Assembly (NCBI GenBank): GCA_025210525.1
Contig: JAOARP010000020.1
Coordinates: 124,001-188,000, forward strand
From: Marinisporobacter sp.
Lineage (GTDB): Bacteria; Bacillota; Clostridia; Peptostreptococcales; Thermotaleaceae
Length of the DNA: 64,000 nt
Direction of reading: 5' to 3'
The notes under the pieces: generated by a model
Databases searched by the model: none
Told to the model about the DNA's origin: nothing
Seen by the model: the letters and a program-made list of their open reading frames with translations, nothing else
Shown here: piece after piece, positions 26,703-37,406 of the stretch
Layout of the letters: the number at the start of each line of letters is the position of its first letter
How positions within the stretch are numbered: position 1 is the stretch's first letter
Position numbers and translations under genes: made by a program

Positions 26703-28765
26703 GCAAGATGAAAAAATTAGCCATTGTAAGCTATAGTCAAGCGACGGTTGATATATATTATGAACAAATTAAAAGTCTATTTGGTGATAATCTTTCTATG
26801 GAGAGATTTTGTATGGATACGGAAAAGATCAAAGATGGTATCCATGCAGATATGGTACTCATTCCATCTTATGATGCATTTAAAAAGGTGAAAAAATATA
26901 TAAAAAATAAGAGTGAAATCGTTATTGCTAATAGAACGATTTCTAAATCAGGATTAGAAAAAATTATGAACATTCCTCAAGGGACGGAAGTTCTTTTGCT
27001 AGATGAAAGTGCAGAAATGGCAGCGGAGATGATATCCGTTATTTACCAATTAGGGGCACGACATTTAGAGTTGATCCCTATATGTATTGAGAGACAACAG
27101 AAGTTAGAAGAAAAAACCATGCTGTTATTAGGGAAGGGGAGAGAGGTCCCCGATTTTTCTGGAGAAATTATCAATATTGGAAATAGTCTTTTGGATATGA
27201 ACACTATCATCGATATTGGTGTAAAGCTCAAATTAGATCATCTTTTAAATAAACAGAATATCAAAAAAGCTTATAAAGAAAGTGTGACAACCAATTTTGG
27301 TTTGGCAAAGATATTAGGAAGAATCAATAGATTTGAGAGTGAACTAGATATATTATTACAAATTTTAGAGGATGGAATCATAGGAATAAATGGAGAAGGT
27401 ATGATTTATTCCTATAATGAAAGTGCACAAAGAATTATAGGAAGCAAAAAAGAAGAAGTAGTAGGAAAAAATAGTTCTGAAATATTAGAAAAAATTCCTT
27501 TTCAGCAGGTACTTAAAAATAAAAAAGCTATAAAAGAAAAACTTGTAAAAATTAATGGATATGATGTGATTATATCTGTTGACCCAATTATACATTCTGG
27601 TAGATTATATGGTGCTGTGGCTATCCTTAAAAAATTTAGTGATACAGAAAAGAAGCAACATGAATTAAGAGCACAATTAATCGGAAAAGGTCATCGTGCA
27701 AAATACACATTTGAAGATATTATAGGAGTAAGTGAAAAAATCAATAAATGTAAAGATATTGCAAAAAGGATGGCAACATCAAATTCATCTATTTTAATTA
27801 GTGGGGAAAGTGGAACGGGAAAAGAATTATTTGCTCACGCAATACATAATGGATCTAAAAGAAAAGATTTTCAATTTGTAGCTGTGAATTGTGGTGCATT
27901 ACCAGAAAGTCTTTTAGAAAGTGAACTGTTTGGATATGAAGAGGGAGCTTTTACAGGAGCTCGAAAGGGTGGAAAACCAGGGCTTTTTGAATTAGCCCAT
28001 AAGGGAACTTTATTTCTTGATGAAATCGGAGAAATGCCCTTAGATCTTCAAAAAAGGCTATTAAGAGTATTGCAAGAAAGAGAAGTAATGCGTCTTGGAG
28101 GAGATGGGCTAATTGATGTGGATATTAGAATTATAGCAGCTACCAATAGAGATTTAAAGGAAATGGTTAAAGCAGGAACATTTAGACAAGATTTATATTT
28201 TAGACTAAATGTACTTCCATTAAAAATTCCCCCTTTACGAGGTAGAAAAGAAGATATTTTACCTCTTGTAAACGAAATGAAAAAGGAATTTAATAGTCAT
28301 TTTTTCTTTACAGAAAAAACAAAAGATGCTTTGTTTAAACATAAATGGAAAGGAAATGGTAGAGAACTAAGAAATTGTATTGAATATCTTGCTAATTTAG
28401 GATTAGAGGAAGTAGATGTAGAAGATTTGCCTTTTGAATATGAAGAAATCTTTAAAGGAATTACTTTTGAGGAAGAAGAGCAAACGTTAATAGATGAATT
28501 TTTAGACGAAGTTGGAAAAAACATATCTAAATATATATTTGTTTTAGAACAATTACATATTAGCTATATAAATAAAAAAAGATTAGGAAGAAGAAGTATC
28601 TACCAATTAGCAAAGCGAAAAGAACTTTTTATTAGTGAACAGGAAATCAGGCGTATATTAATCAAACTTGAGGAATTTTTAATGGTAGAAATATTTAAAG
28701 GAAGAAGTGGAAGTACCATAACAGACTATGGGATGAGGGTATTGAAATATTTAAAAATGGATTAA
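26699..28765 (+). CDS. PrpR-type sigma-54-dependent transcriptional activator
   Basis: The 688-residue protein starts with a PrpR_N sensor domain (about 5-190), followed by a PAS domain (about 215-310: LEDGIIGINGEGMIYSYNESAQRIIG). The AAA+ domain has Walker A GESGTGKE at 369-376 and the sigma-54-contacting GAFTGA at 417-422. The C-terminus (about 600-688) looks like a winged helix (SIYQLAKRKELFISEQEIRRILIKLEEFL) rather than the usual short Fis helix-turn-helix. A -24/-12 promoter lies just downstream, before iorA, so it probably activates that operon in response to a carboxylate or acyl ligand. Confidence 0.92.
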   Translation: MSKMKKLAIVSYSQATVDIYYEQIKSLFGDNLSMERFCMDTEKIKDGIHADMVLIPSYDAFKKVKKYIKNKSEIVIANRTISKSGLEKIMNIPQGTEVLLLDESAEMAAEMISVIYQLGARHLELIPICIERQQKLEEKTMLLLGKGREVPDFSGEIINIGNSLLDMNTIIDIGVKLKLDHLLNKQNIKKAYKESVTTNFGLAKILGRINRFESELDILLQILEDGIIGINGEGMIYSYNESAQRIIGSKKEEVVGKNSSEILEKIPFQQVLKNKKAIKEKLVKINGYDVIISVDPIIHSGRLYGAVAILKKFSDTEKKQHELRAQLIGKGHRAKYTFEDIIGVSEKINKCKDIAKRMATSNSSILISGESGTGKELFAHAIHNGSKRKDFQFVAVNCGALPESLLESELFGYEEGAFTGARKGGKPGLFELAHKGTLFLDEIGEMPLDLQKRLLRVLQEREVMRLGGDGLIDVDIRIIAATNRDLKEMVKAGTFRQDLYFRLNVLPLKIPPLRGRKEDILPLVNEMKKEFNSHFFFTEKTKDALFKHKWKGNGRELRNCIEYLANLGLEEVDVEDLPFEYEEIFKGITFEEEEQTLIDEFLDEVGKNISKYIFVLEQLHISYINKKRLGRRSIYQLAKRKELFISEQEIRRILIKLEEFLMVEIFKGRSGSTITDYGMRVLKYLKMD

Positions 28766-28768
28766 AAG

Positions 28769-28810
28769 GGTTAAAAGGTATTGAAAAGAAATACCTTTTA
28801 ACCTTTTTTT
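28769..28810 (+). terminator. Strong terminator after the sigma-54 activator gene
   Basis: A 14-bp perfect stem (GGTTAAAAGGTATT at 28769-28782 with its complement at 28790-28803) followed by seven T. Confidence 0.9.
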
Positions 28811-28865
28811 ATTTTATTTATAGGATAAATCTTTAGAAAATAGAGGTTCTTGGTAGTTAGAGAAT

Positions 28866-28881
28866 TGGCACAAAAATTGCA
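28866..28881 (+). promoter_or_regulatory. Sigma-54 (-24/-12) promoter of the ior operon
   Basis: TGGCAC-N5-TTGCA places GG and GC exactly ten bases apart, matching the sigma-54 consensus. It lies about 80 bases before iorA and right after the gene for a sigma-54 activator. Confidence 0.85.
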
Positions 28882-28962
28882 ATACTATTAATCCGATTCT
28901 AAAAATTCAGACGAATAATCCGGATAGATTGTTTACTTTAAAAGTATAAGGGAGGAAATAGG

Positions 28963-30741
28963 ATGAAGAAGTTATTAACAGGGAACGAAGCTGTTGCTCG
29001 TGGTGTGTATGAAGCGGGGATTACTTTTGCGGCAGCCTATCCTGGTACGCCAAGTACAGAAATATTAGAAAATATTGCGCCATATAAAGAAGATATTATA
29101 GCGGAATGGGCACCTAATGAAAAAGTTGCATTGGAATCAGCCATCGGAGCATCTATTGTAGGGGCAAGATCTTTTGCTGCTATGAAACAGGTAGGTGTGA
29201 ATGTAGCAGCTGATCCTTTATTTTCATTTGCATATACAGGCTGTAATGGAGGAATTGTTTTGGTATCAGCTGATGAACCAGGAATTCATTCCTCTCAAAA
29301 TGAACAGGATAATAGAATGTATGCAAAGTTTGCAAAGATACCTATGCTTGAGCCAAGTAATAGTCAAGAAGCAAAGGATATGGTAAAGGATGCAATAAAG
29401 ATTAGTGAAGCCTATGACACAATCGTTCTTTTGAGAATGACTACGAGAATATGTCATAGTAAGAGTTTGGTTGAACTTGCTGAAAGGGAGGAAGTGGGCA
29501 AAAAACCTTATAATAAGAATCCTCAAAAATATGCTACTACCCCTGCCTTTGCTAGAAAAATGCGTGTAAGGGTTGAAGAAAGAATCAATAAACTTAAGAG
29601 CCTTGCAGAAGAAACACTACTCAACTATTTTGAGTGGAATGATAAAAAAATTGGTATTATCTCATCGGGAGTTGCGTACCAACATGCAAAAGAAGTATTT
29701 GGAAAATCTGCATCTTACTTGAAGCTTGGATTTACCTTTCCTCTTCCAATGAAAAAGATAAAAGAGTTTGCATCTGAGGTACAAACTCTTTATGTCATTG
29801 AAGAAGTGGAGCCATATATAGAAGAACAAATAAAAGCTATGGGAATTCATTGCATTGGAAAAGAAAAAATTCCTCAGATAGGAGAGTTGAATGGAGATAT
29901 TATTAGGAATGTGTTGATTGAGGATGAAAAAACATTAATTGAGTGTGATACTTCTGATCTTGTAGGTAGACCGCCAACATTATGTGCAGGATGTCCTCAT
30001 AGGGGACTTTTCTATGAATTAGCGAAAAAGAAAAATATTATTGTAACAGGAGATATTGGATGCTATGGGCTGGGTGTTGCAGACCCTTTAAATGCTGTAG
30101 ATACAGTGATTTGTATGGGTGCTAGTGTAAGTGCAGGTCATGGAGCGCAAAAGGCTCTTAGTAAATATGGTGATGATATGAGAGCAGTAGCAGTTATTGG
30201 AGATTCCACATTTCTTCATACGGGAGTGAATAGTCTTTTAGATATTGCATACAACCAAAGTAATACGGTTACAGTAATACTAGATAATAGGACCACTGGT
30301 ATGACAGGACATCAAGAAAATCCAGGAACAGGATATACATTACAAGGTGCAAAAACAAAAGAAATAGATATTCCTGCTCTTTGCAAAGCTATTGGAATAG
30401 ATTATGTTAAAGTTGTAAATCCTCTAAATTTAGAGGATGTGAAAAATGCATTAGATGAATCTTTAAACCTTGAGGCACCTTCTGTAATCATAACAAGATG
30501 GCCCTGTGTACTCAAGAAACATTCAGATTTAGATATAGAGGAATTTGGTGATTATAAGGGATTGTGCGAAGTTGATAAGGAAAAATGTATAGGCTGTAAA
30601 AAGTGTATTCATACAGGATGTCCAGCATTACATTTTGATAAAGAAAGCAACAAGGTGAAAATCGATAAGGTCCAGTGTGTAGGTTGTGAAGTCTGTATGC
30701 AGGTATGTCCTGTTCATGCAATTAGGAAGGTAGGTGAATAA
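28963..30741 (+). CDS. iorA: Indolepyruvate ferredoxin oxidoreductase subunit alpha
   Basis: The 592-residue protein has the IorA plan: N-terminal pyrimidine-binding domain (LLTGNEAVARGVYEAGITFAAAYPGTPSTEI), a TPP-binding domain (CAGCPHRGLF near 340, then GDIGCYGLG and GDSTFLHTGVNSLLDIAYN) and a C-terminal two-cluster ferredoxin (CIGCKKC...CP, CVGCEVCMQVCP). It decarboxylates aromatic or branched 2-oxoacids to acyl-CoA while reducing ferredoxin. It is the first gene after the -24/-12 promoter and overlaps the region before iorB. Length is typical. Confidence 0.92.
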   Translation: MKKLLTGNEAVARGVYEAGITFAAAYPGTPSTEILENIAPYKEDIIAEWAPNEKVALESAIGASIVGARSFAAMKQVGVNVAADPLFSFAYTGCNGGIVLVSADEPGIHSSQNEQDNRMYAKFAKIPMLEPSNSQEAKDMVKDAIKISEAYDTIVLLRMTTRICHSKSLVELAEREEVGKKPYNKNPQKYATTPAFARKMRVRVEERINKLKSLAEETLLNYFEWNDKKIGIISSGVAYQHAKEVFGKSASYLKLGFTFPLPMKKIKEFASEVQTLYVIEEVEPYIEEQIKAMGIHCIGKEKIPQIGELNGDIIRNVLIEDEKTLIECDTSDLVGRPPTLCAGCPHRGLFYELAKKKNIIVTGDIGCYGLGVADPLNAVDTVICMGASVSAGHGAQKALSKYGDDMRAVAVIGDSTFLHTGVNSLLDIAYNQSNTVTVILDNRTTGMTGHQENPGTGYTLQGAKTKEIDIPALCKAIGIDYVKVVNPLNLEDVKNALDESLNLEAPSVIITRWPCVLKKHSDLDIEEFGDYKGLCEVDKEKCIGCKKCIHTGCPALHFDKESNKVKIDKVQCVGCEVCMQVCPVHAIRKVGE

Positions 30742-30742
30742 A

Positions 30743-31318
30743 ATGGCAGAAGTGAAAAATATATTATTAGTAGGAGTAGGCGGTCAGGGAACGATCCTTG
30801 CTAGTAAAATACTATCAACGGGTTTGATGGAAGCAGGTTATGATGTGAAAATGTCTGAAATTCATGGGATGTCTCAAAGAGGTGGTAGTGTTACTACACA
30901 AGTTAGATTTGGAGAAGAAGTATATTCACCGATTGTTGGAAAAGGCGAAGCGGATATTTTGGTTTCTTTTGAGGTAATGGAGGCTTTAAGGTGGTTAGAT
31001 CATTTAAAACCAACTGGAAAAATGGTTATTAATGATTATAAAATTCCTTCAGTGCCGATACTTACAGGTAAACAGGACTATCCTAAAGGGGTTATTGATC
31101 GAATTAAAGAAAAGGTAGATACAACTGTATTAAACGCTACTAAGATTGCTGAAGACCTTGGGAATGTAAGGACTATGAATATTGTTCTTTTAGGATCTTT
31201 AGTAAAAGCAATGGGGCTTGAAGAGATCAATTGGGAAGGGATTATTCAAAGAGAGGTAAAGGAAAAATTTATTGATATGAATATTAAAGCTTTAAAAGCA
31301 GGAATGGAAAGCTTATAA
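30743..31318 (+). CDS. iorB: Indolepyruvate ferredoxin oxidoreductase subunit beta
   Basis: The 191-residue protein is the gamma-domain partner of IorA, recognisable by ILLVGVGGQGTILASKILSTGL at the N-terminus and EIHGMSQRGGSVTTQVRFG near residue 40. The start is taken at ATG 30743, one base after the iorA stop; a GTG at 30734 would overlap iorA. The pair forms the IorAB complex in the cytoplasm, oxidising aryl or branched-chain 2-oxoacids. A kinase gene for the product acid follows after 26 bases. Confidence 0.92.
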   Translation: MAEVKNILLVGVGGQGTILASKILSTGLMEAGYDVKMSEIHGMSQRGGSVTTQVRFGEEVYSPIVGKGEADILVSFEVMEALRWLDHLKPTGKMVINDYKIPSVPILTGKQDYPKGVIDRIKEKVDTTVLNATKIAEDLGNVRTMNIVLLGSLVKAMGLEEINWEGIIQREVKEKFIDMNIKALKAGMESL

Positions 31319-31344
31319 AACAAAAGATTTGAAGGAGGTAAAAA

Positions 31345-32421
31345 ATGGATAAAAATCATAAAATTCTAGCAATCAATCCAGGTTCAACATCTACGAAAAT
31401 TGCCATCTATGAAAATAATGAGGAAATTTACAAAAAATCAATTGAACATAGTAATGAAGAAATTGAAAAGTATAAGCATATTGCAGATCAATATGGAATG
31501 AGAAAAGAAGCACTGATGAACTTTCTAAAGGAAATTAATTTTGATGTAAAGGAATTGGCTGCTGTAGTGGGAAGGGGCGGATTATTGCCTCCGGTACAGT
31601 CAGGGGCCTATAGAGTGAATGAATCTATGGTAGAAAGATTAGCTAAAAGGCCAGTAATTGAGCATGCTGCCAATTTAGGAGCAATTATTGCCTATGAAAT
31701 AGCAAAACCTTTAGATATACCAGCCTTTATATATGACTCTGTTGCAGTAAATGAACTAGGAGAGATTGCAAAGATTTCTGGAATGGCTGATATAGAAAGA
31801 GATAGTTTTTCTCATGCATTAAATATGAGAGCTGTAGGTATTAAGGTTGCTAAGGAATTGGGAAAAGAATATACAGATATGAACCTAATTATTGCCCATT
31901 TAGGTGGCGGTATGTCTGTGAGTATTCATAAAAAAGGAAAAATGGTAGATATTGTTTCAGATGATGAAGGACCTTTTTCACCAGAAAGAGCTGGAAGAGT
32001 TCCTTGTAAGAGATTAATCCAATTATGTTATTCAGGAAAATTTGACAAAAATACTATGAAAAAGAAATTAAGAGGGAAAGGTGGACTCATTTCTTATCTA
32101 GGAACCAATAGTGCACTAGAAGTAGAAGAAAAAATCAAAAATGGGGATGATTATGCAAAACTAATCTATGAAGCAATGGCATATCAAATAGCAAAAGGGA
32201 TAGGAGAACTTGCAACGGTAGTAGAGGGAGAAGTGGATCGAATTATTATTACTGGAGGAATAGCTCATTCTAAGATGATCACAGAATGGATTAAGAAAAG
32301 AGTACGATTTATTGCACCCGTTGAGATTGTACCAGGAGAGAATGAATTAAAAGCCCTTGCCCAAGGAGCTCTTAGAGTATTAAAGGGAGAAGAAATAGCT
32401 CATGAATATGATTTAGATTAG
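31345..32421 (+). CDS. buk: Butyrate kinase / branched-chain fatty acid kinase
   Basis: The 358-residue protein has the ASKHA-kinase phosphate motif LAINPGSTSTKIAIYEN at the N-terminus, AAVVGRGGLLPPVQSGAY near 75, the LIIAHLGGGMSVSIHKKG segment and GPFSPERAGRVP. It converts an acyl phosphate and ADP to the acid and ATP. Following iorAB it should harvest energy from acyl-CoA made from branched or aromatic 2-oxoacids, but the phosphotransacetylase/phosphotransbutyrylase partner is absent from this window. AAGGAGG precedes the ATG. Confidence 0.9.
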   Translation: MDKNHKILAINPGSTSTKIAIYENNEEIYKKSIEHSNEEIEKYKHIADQYGMRKEALMNFLKEINFDVKELAAVVGRGGLLPPVQSGAYRVNESMVERLAKRPVIEHAANLGAIIAYEIAKPLDIPAFIYDSVAVNELGEIAKISGMADIERDSFSHALNMRAVGIKVAKELGKEYTDMNLIIAHLGGGMSVSIHKKGKMVDIVSDDEGPFSPERAGRVPCKRLIQLCYSGKFDKNTMKKKLRGKGGLISYLGTNSALEVEEKIKNGDDYAKLIYEAMAYQIAKGIGELATVVEGEVDRIIITGGIAHSKMITEWIKKRVRFIAPVEIVPGENELKALAQGALRVLKGEEIAHEYDLD

Positions 32422-32456
32422 TAAAAAACAAACATATGGAATAGACTAAAGAATAA

Positions 32457-32512
32457 AAGAATCTATTGAGGTAAACTAAAAAGATAGTGCCTTGATAGAT
32501 TCTTTATTATTA
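32457..32512 (+). terminator. Terminator after butyrate kinase
   Basis: AAGAATCTATTGAGG and CCTTGATAGATTCTT pair over 15 positions with two G-U pairs, followed by a T-rich tail. Confidence 0.7.
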
Positions 32513-32629
32513 TTCAGGAAATTTGATAGAGAAATATCTCTTAAGTTATTTATGTAAATAGGCTATCAGTAGTTTAATCATTTAATTTGTGTTATGATTA
32601 GATAGACTAATTTTGAGAGGATTGTTACT

Positions 32630-34828
32630 ATGAATAAAATACTTGTATTAGCTGAAAAACCTTCTGTTGGAAGAGATATAGCCAGAACTTTAAAATGTAG
32701 TAAAAAAGGACATGGATATTTAGAGGGTGAAAAATATATTGTTACCTGGGCATTAGGACATTTAGTTACATTAGCGGATCCAGAAAGCTATGATGAAAAA
32801 TATAAATCATGGAGAATTGAAGATTTACCAATGTTACCTTCTCACTTAAAAAGTGTTGTGATTAAGAAAACCGGTAAGCAATTTAATATTGTGAAGCAAC
32901 AAATGAATAGAAAGGATATTAAAGAGATTGTTATTGCAACAGATGCTGGAAGAGAAGGAGAACTTGTTGCTAGGTGGATTATAGAAAAGGCACGTGTAAA
33001 AAAGCCAATTAAACGTCTTTGGATTTCTTCTGTTACAGATAAGGCTATAAGAGAAGGATTTAATAAATTAAGAAATGGAAAAGAATATGAAGATCTTTAT
33101 GCTTCTGCTGTTGCTCGTGCTGAGGCTGACTGGATTGTTGGAATTAATGCTACACGTGCTTTAACTTGTAAATACAACGCACAGCTCTCTTGTGGTAGAG
33201 TACAAACGCCAACTCTTGCTATGATTGCTAAAAGAGAAGAGGCGATTCAAAATTTTAAACCGAAATCTTTTTATGGAATTACGGCAGATACTAATAAACT
33301 AAAGCTAACATGGCAAGATCGTAAAACAAAAGATATTAAGACTTTTGATAAGGAAAAAAGGGATAAAATATTAAAAGTTGTACAGAATAAAGCTGCTGAG
33401 ATAGTAGCAGTCAATAAAGCTTATAAAAAAAGCTATGCTCCTAAACTATACGATTTAACAGAGCTTCAAAGAGATGCAAATAAAATATTTGGTTTTTCAG
33501 CTAAAGAAACATTATCTATTATGCAAAAGCTCTATGAACATCATAAGGTGTTAACTTATCCAAGAACGGATTCAAGATATATTACAGAAGATTTAGTAGA
33601 TACCCTAAAAGATAGAATCAAAGCCTGTGGGGTGAGCCCTTATAATGCTATAGCTGGTAAAATTTTAAGAAAACCGATAAAATCAAACAAATCATTTGTT
33701 GATAATAGTAAGGTAACAGATCATCATGCAATTATTCCTACTGAAGAGATAGTTTATTTAAGGGATTTAAGTGATAAAGAAAGAAAAATATATGATTTGG
33801 TCGTGAAAAGATTCTTAGCTGTTTTATATCCGCCTTTTGAGTATGAACAAACAACGATAAAAGCTAAAATAGAAGAAGAAACCTTTATTGCTAAAGGAAA
33901 AATAGTGATCAAACAAGGTTGGAAGGAAGTTTATAAAAATAACTTTGATGAAGAAGATACTGATGATGTTATTTCAGAGCAAACTTTACCGAACTTAAAT
34001 AAAGGAGATATTTTAAAGGTATCGAATGTTGCTCAAACGAAGGGAGAAACGAAACCTCCATCATCTTTTAATGAAGGAAGTTTACTTTCAGCTATGGAAA
34101 ATCCAGTAAAGTATATGGTGAATGAAAATAAGGACTTAATTAAAACTATTGGGGAAACAGGAGGAATTGGAACAGTAGCTACAAGAGCAGATATTATAGA
34201 AAAATTATTCAATAGCTACTTTATTGAAAAAAAAGGAAAAGATATTTTAATCACGTCTAAAGGAAAACAGCTATTAAAGTTAGTTCCAGAGGATTTAAAG
34301 TCTCCAGCATTAACAGGAGAGTGGGAGCAGAAATTAAGTGCTATTTCAAAAGGAAAGCTAAATAAAAACAATTTCATTAGTGAAATGAGAAATTATACGA
34401 AAGAAATTGTTAAGGAAATTAAAAATAGTAAAGATCTATTTAAACATGATAATCTTACAAGAAGTAAATGTCCTGAATGTGGAAAGTACTTATTAGAGGT
34501 AAATGGTAAGAGAGGAAAAATGCTTGTTTGTCAAGATCGAGAATGTGGTTATAAAAAGGGGATTGCTAAAAAAACCAATGCTAGATGTCCTAATTGTCAT
34601 AAAAAAATGGAACTTCGTGGTCAAGGAGATGGACAAATATTTGTATGTTCTTGTGGATATAGAGAAAAATTAACATCTTTTAAAAAGAGAAAAGAAGAAA
34701 AGAAAAATCAAGGAAATAAGAGAGATGTAGCAAAATATCTAAAAAAACAACAAAAAAATAATAATGAACCAATTAATACGGCACTTGCAGACGCATTAGC
34801 TAAATTCAAACTAGACTTAAAAAACTAA
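32630..34828 (+). CDS. topB: DNA topoisomerase III
   Basis: The 732-residue protein has a Toprim domain (ILVLAEKPSVGRDIARTL; IATDAGREGELVARW, acidic residues) and the type IA core with the active-site tyrosine in YPRTDSRYI near residue 318. The C-terminus adds two Cys4 zinc ribbons (CPECGKY...CQDRECGY and CPNCHKKM...CSCGY) and a Lys-rich tail. It relaxes and decatenates DNA. It is larger than E. coli TopB; the zinc ribbons are typical of Firmicutes enzymes. No association with mobile DNA is evident here. Confidence 0.92.
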   Translation: MNKILVLAEKPSVGRDIARTLKCSKKGHGYLEGEKYIVTWALGHLVTLADPESYDEKYKSWRIEDLPMLPSHLKSVVIKKTGKQFNIVKQQMNRKDIKEIVIATDAGREGELVARWIIEKARVKKPIKRLWISSVTDKAIREGFNKLRNGKEYEDLYASAVARAEADWIVGINATRALTCKYNAQLSCGRVQTPTLAMIAKREEAIQNFKPKSFYGITADTNKLKLTWQDRKTKDIKTFDKEKRDKILKVVQNKAAEIVAVNKAYKKSYAPKLYDLTELQRDANKIFGFSAKETLSIMQKLYEHHKVLTYPRTDSRYITEDLVDTLKDRIKACGVSPYNAIAGKILRKPIKSNKSFVDNSKVTDHHAIIPTEEIVYLRDLSDKERKIYDLVVKRFLAVLYPPFEYEQTTIKAKIEEETFIAKGKIVIKQGWKEVYKNNFDEEDTDDVISEQTLPNLNKGDILKVSNVAQTKGETKPPSSFNEGSLLSAMENPVKYMVNENKDLIKTIGETGGIGTVATRADIIEKLFNSYFIEKKGKDILITSKGKQLLKLVPEDLKSPALTGEWEQKLSAISKGKLNKNNFISEMRNYTKEIVKEIKNSKDLFKHDNLTRSKCPECGKYLLEVNGKRGKMLVCQDRECGYKKGIAKKTNARCPNCHKKMELRGQGDGQIFVCSCGYREKLTSFKKRKEEKKNQGNKRDVAKYLKKQQKNNNEPINTALADALAKFKLDLKN

Positions 34829-34891
34829 TATATATTATAAAAAAAGTATTCAATAATTTTGTAAAAGCGTGTATAATGAAGTAAGTGAAAT

Positions 34892-34926
34892 AAAATTGCA
34901 CAGATTTTTGTGCAATTTTTTATTTG
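34892..34926 (+). terminator. Hairpin terminator upstream of the ABC-F gene
   Basis: AAATTGCACA and TGTGCAATTT form a 10-bp stem followed by TTTT; it lies about 65 bases after topB and upstream of the ABC-F leader, so it may end topB transcripts or attenuate the ABC-F message. Confidence 0.7.
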
Positions 34927-34936
34927 TCAGAAAGAG

Positions 34937-36591
<1,655 letters not shown>

Positions 36592-36598
36592 TAAATTG

Positions 36599-36626
36599 AG
36601 CGGGAGATTATCTCCTGCTTTTTTAA
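36599..36626 (+). terminator. Terminator after the ABC-F gene
   Basis: GCGGGAGA and TCTCCTGC pair around a short loop, with TTTTTT behind. Confidence 0.8.
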
Positions 36627-37018
36627 TGGATTAGAAAACATTATAAATTTTATAATAAAAGAATGAGTTCCGAGTAGTGATGTAGATATAGAATAAAACA
36701 TCTTACTTTAAAAACAGAATTTAAAAATAAACATAAAATATATTTCATAACACAATATAAAGATTACTTGAATTTTTTATTTTCATAAAGCATTATGCTC
36801 GAATATCCTATATAATATAATAGCTATGATTTCAACAGGAATATAATATAAAAACATTAATATACGCTTACTATTGTAAAGAAATAACATCAGCATCCTA
36901 TCCTTTATCATATTTTTAATATATACTATGAAGCAAGAATCATGACCGTTACATATAAAAAAACAGATTTTTATAAAAAAATTATTACAAAATCATAATA
37001 CAAAAAGAATAAGAATAT
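36627..37018. other. AT-rich gene-free stretch
   Basis: About 390 bases, almost all A and T, with no supported gene on either strand and no repeat family that I can recognise. It may contain the promoter of the Lys-rich protein gene that follows. Confidence 0.5.
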
Positions 37019-37050
37019 CCTTTTCATATAATAAAAATATGAAAAGGAGA
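37019..37050 (+). promoter_or_regulatory. Hairpin that covers the Shine-Dalgarno of the Lys-rich protein gene
   Basis: CCTTTTCATAT (37019-37029) and ATATGAAAAGG (37037-37047) form a perfect 11-bp stem with a seven-base loop. The 3' arm contains part of the AAGGAGA ribosome site (37044-37050) eight bases before the ATG, so folding would reduce translation. Confidence 0.6.
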
Positions 37051-37057
37051 AGATCAA

Positions 37058-37318
37058 ATGGATGAAAAAGTAATAGATTTATTGGAAAAAATAAATGAAA
37101 AGTTAGAGAAGATCTATACTATACTAAAAAATTTTGATAAAAAAGAATCAATAAATACAGAGAGTAATAAATACAAAACAAAGGGAAAAAAGCAAAATAA
37201 AAAAATTAAAAAAAGTGAATATGATCATAAAGATGATGTCCTAAAAAATTGGGAAAGTAAGATGCCTTATGATGAAGTCCTTAAAAAAATGTATACACAT
37301 AAAAATTTAAAAGAATAA
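37058..37318 (+). CDS. Lys-rich coiled-coil small protein, unknown
   Basis: The 86-residue protein has an N-terminal amphipathic coiled-coil heptad (MDEKVIDLLEKINEKLEKIYTILKN), a polybasic linker (KGKKQNKKIKKSE) and a short conserved-looking end (VLKNWESKMPYDEVLKKMY). No family is recognised. The ATG has an AAGGAGA site embedded in a hairpin. It stands alone between the ABC-F gene and the pseudouridine synthase. Composition suggests nucleic-acid or protein binding. Confidence 0.6.
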   Translation: MDEKVIDLLEKINEKLEKIYTILKNFDKKESINTESNKYKTKGKKQNKKIKKSEYDHKDDVLKNWESKMPYDEVLKKMYTHKNLKE

Positions 37319-37406
37319 AGGAATTGAATATATTTGAAGAAAAGTTAGTATAAAATATATAATATATTTATGATATTCCCTTAACAAAAGAAAAGGAGCG
37401 AGTTTT

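Noticed and set aside
36627-37018. Possible repeat or origin-like AT-rich region
   Set aside because: No iterated motif, DnaA boxes or stable symmetrical repeats were visible beyond the hairpin at 37019.
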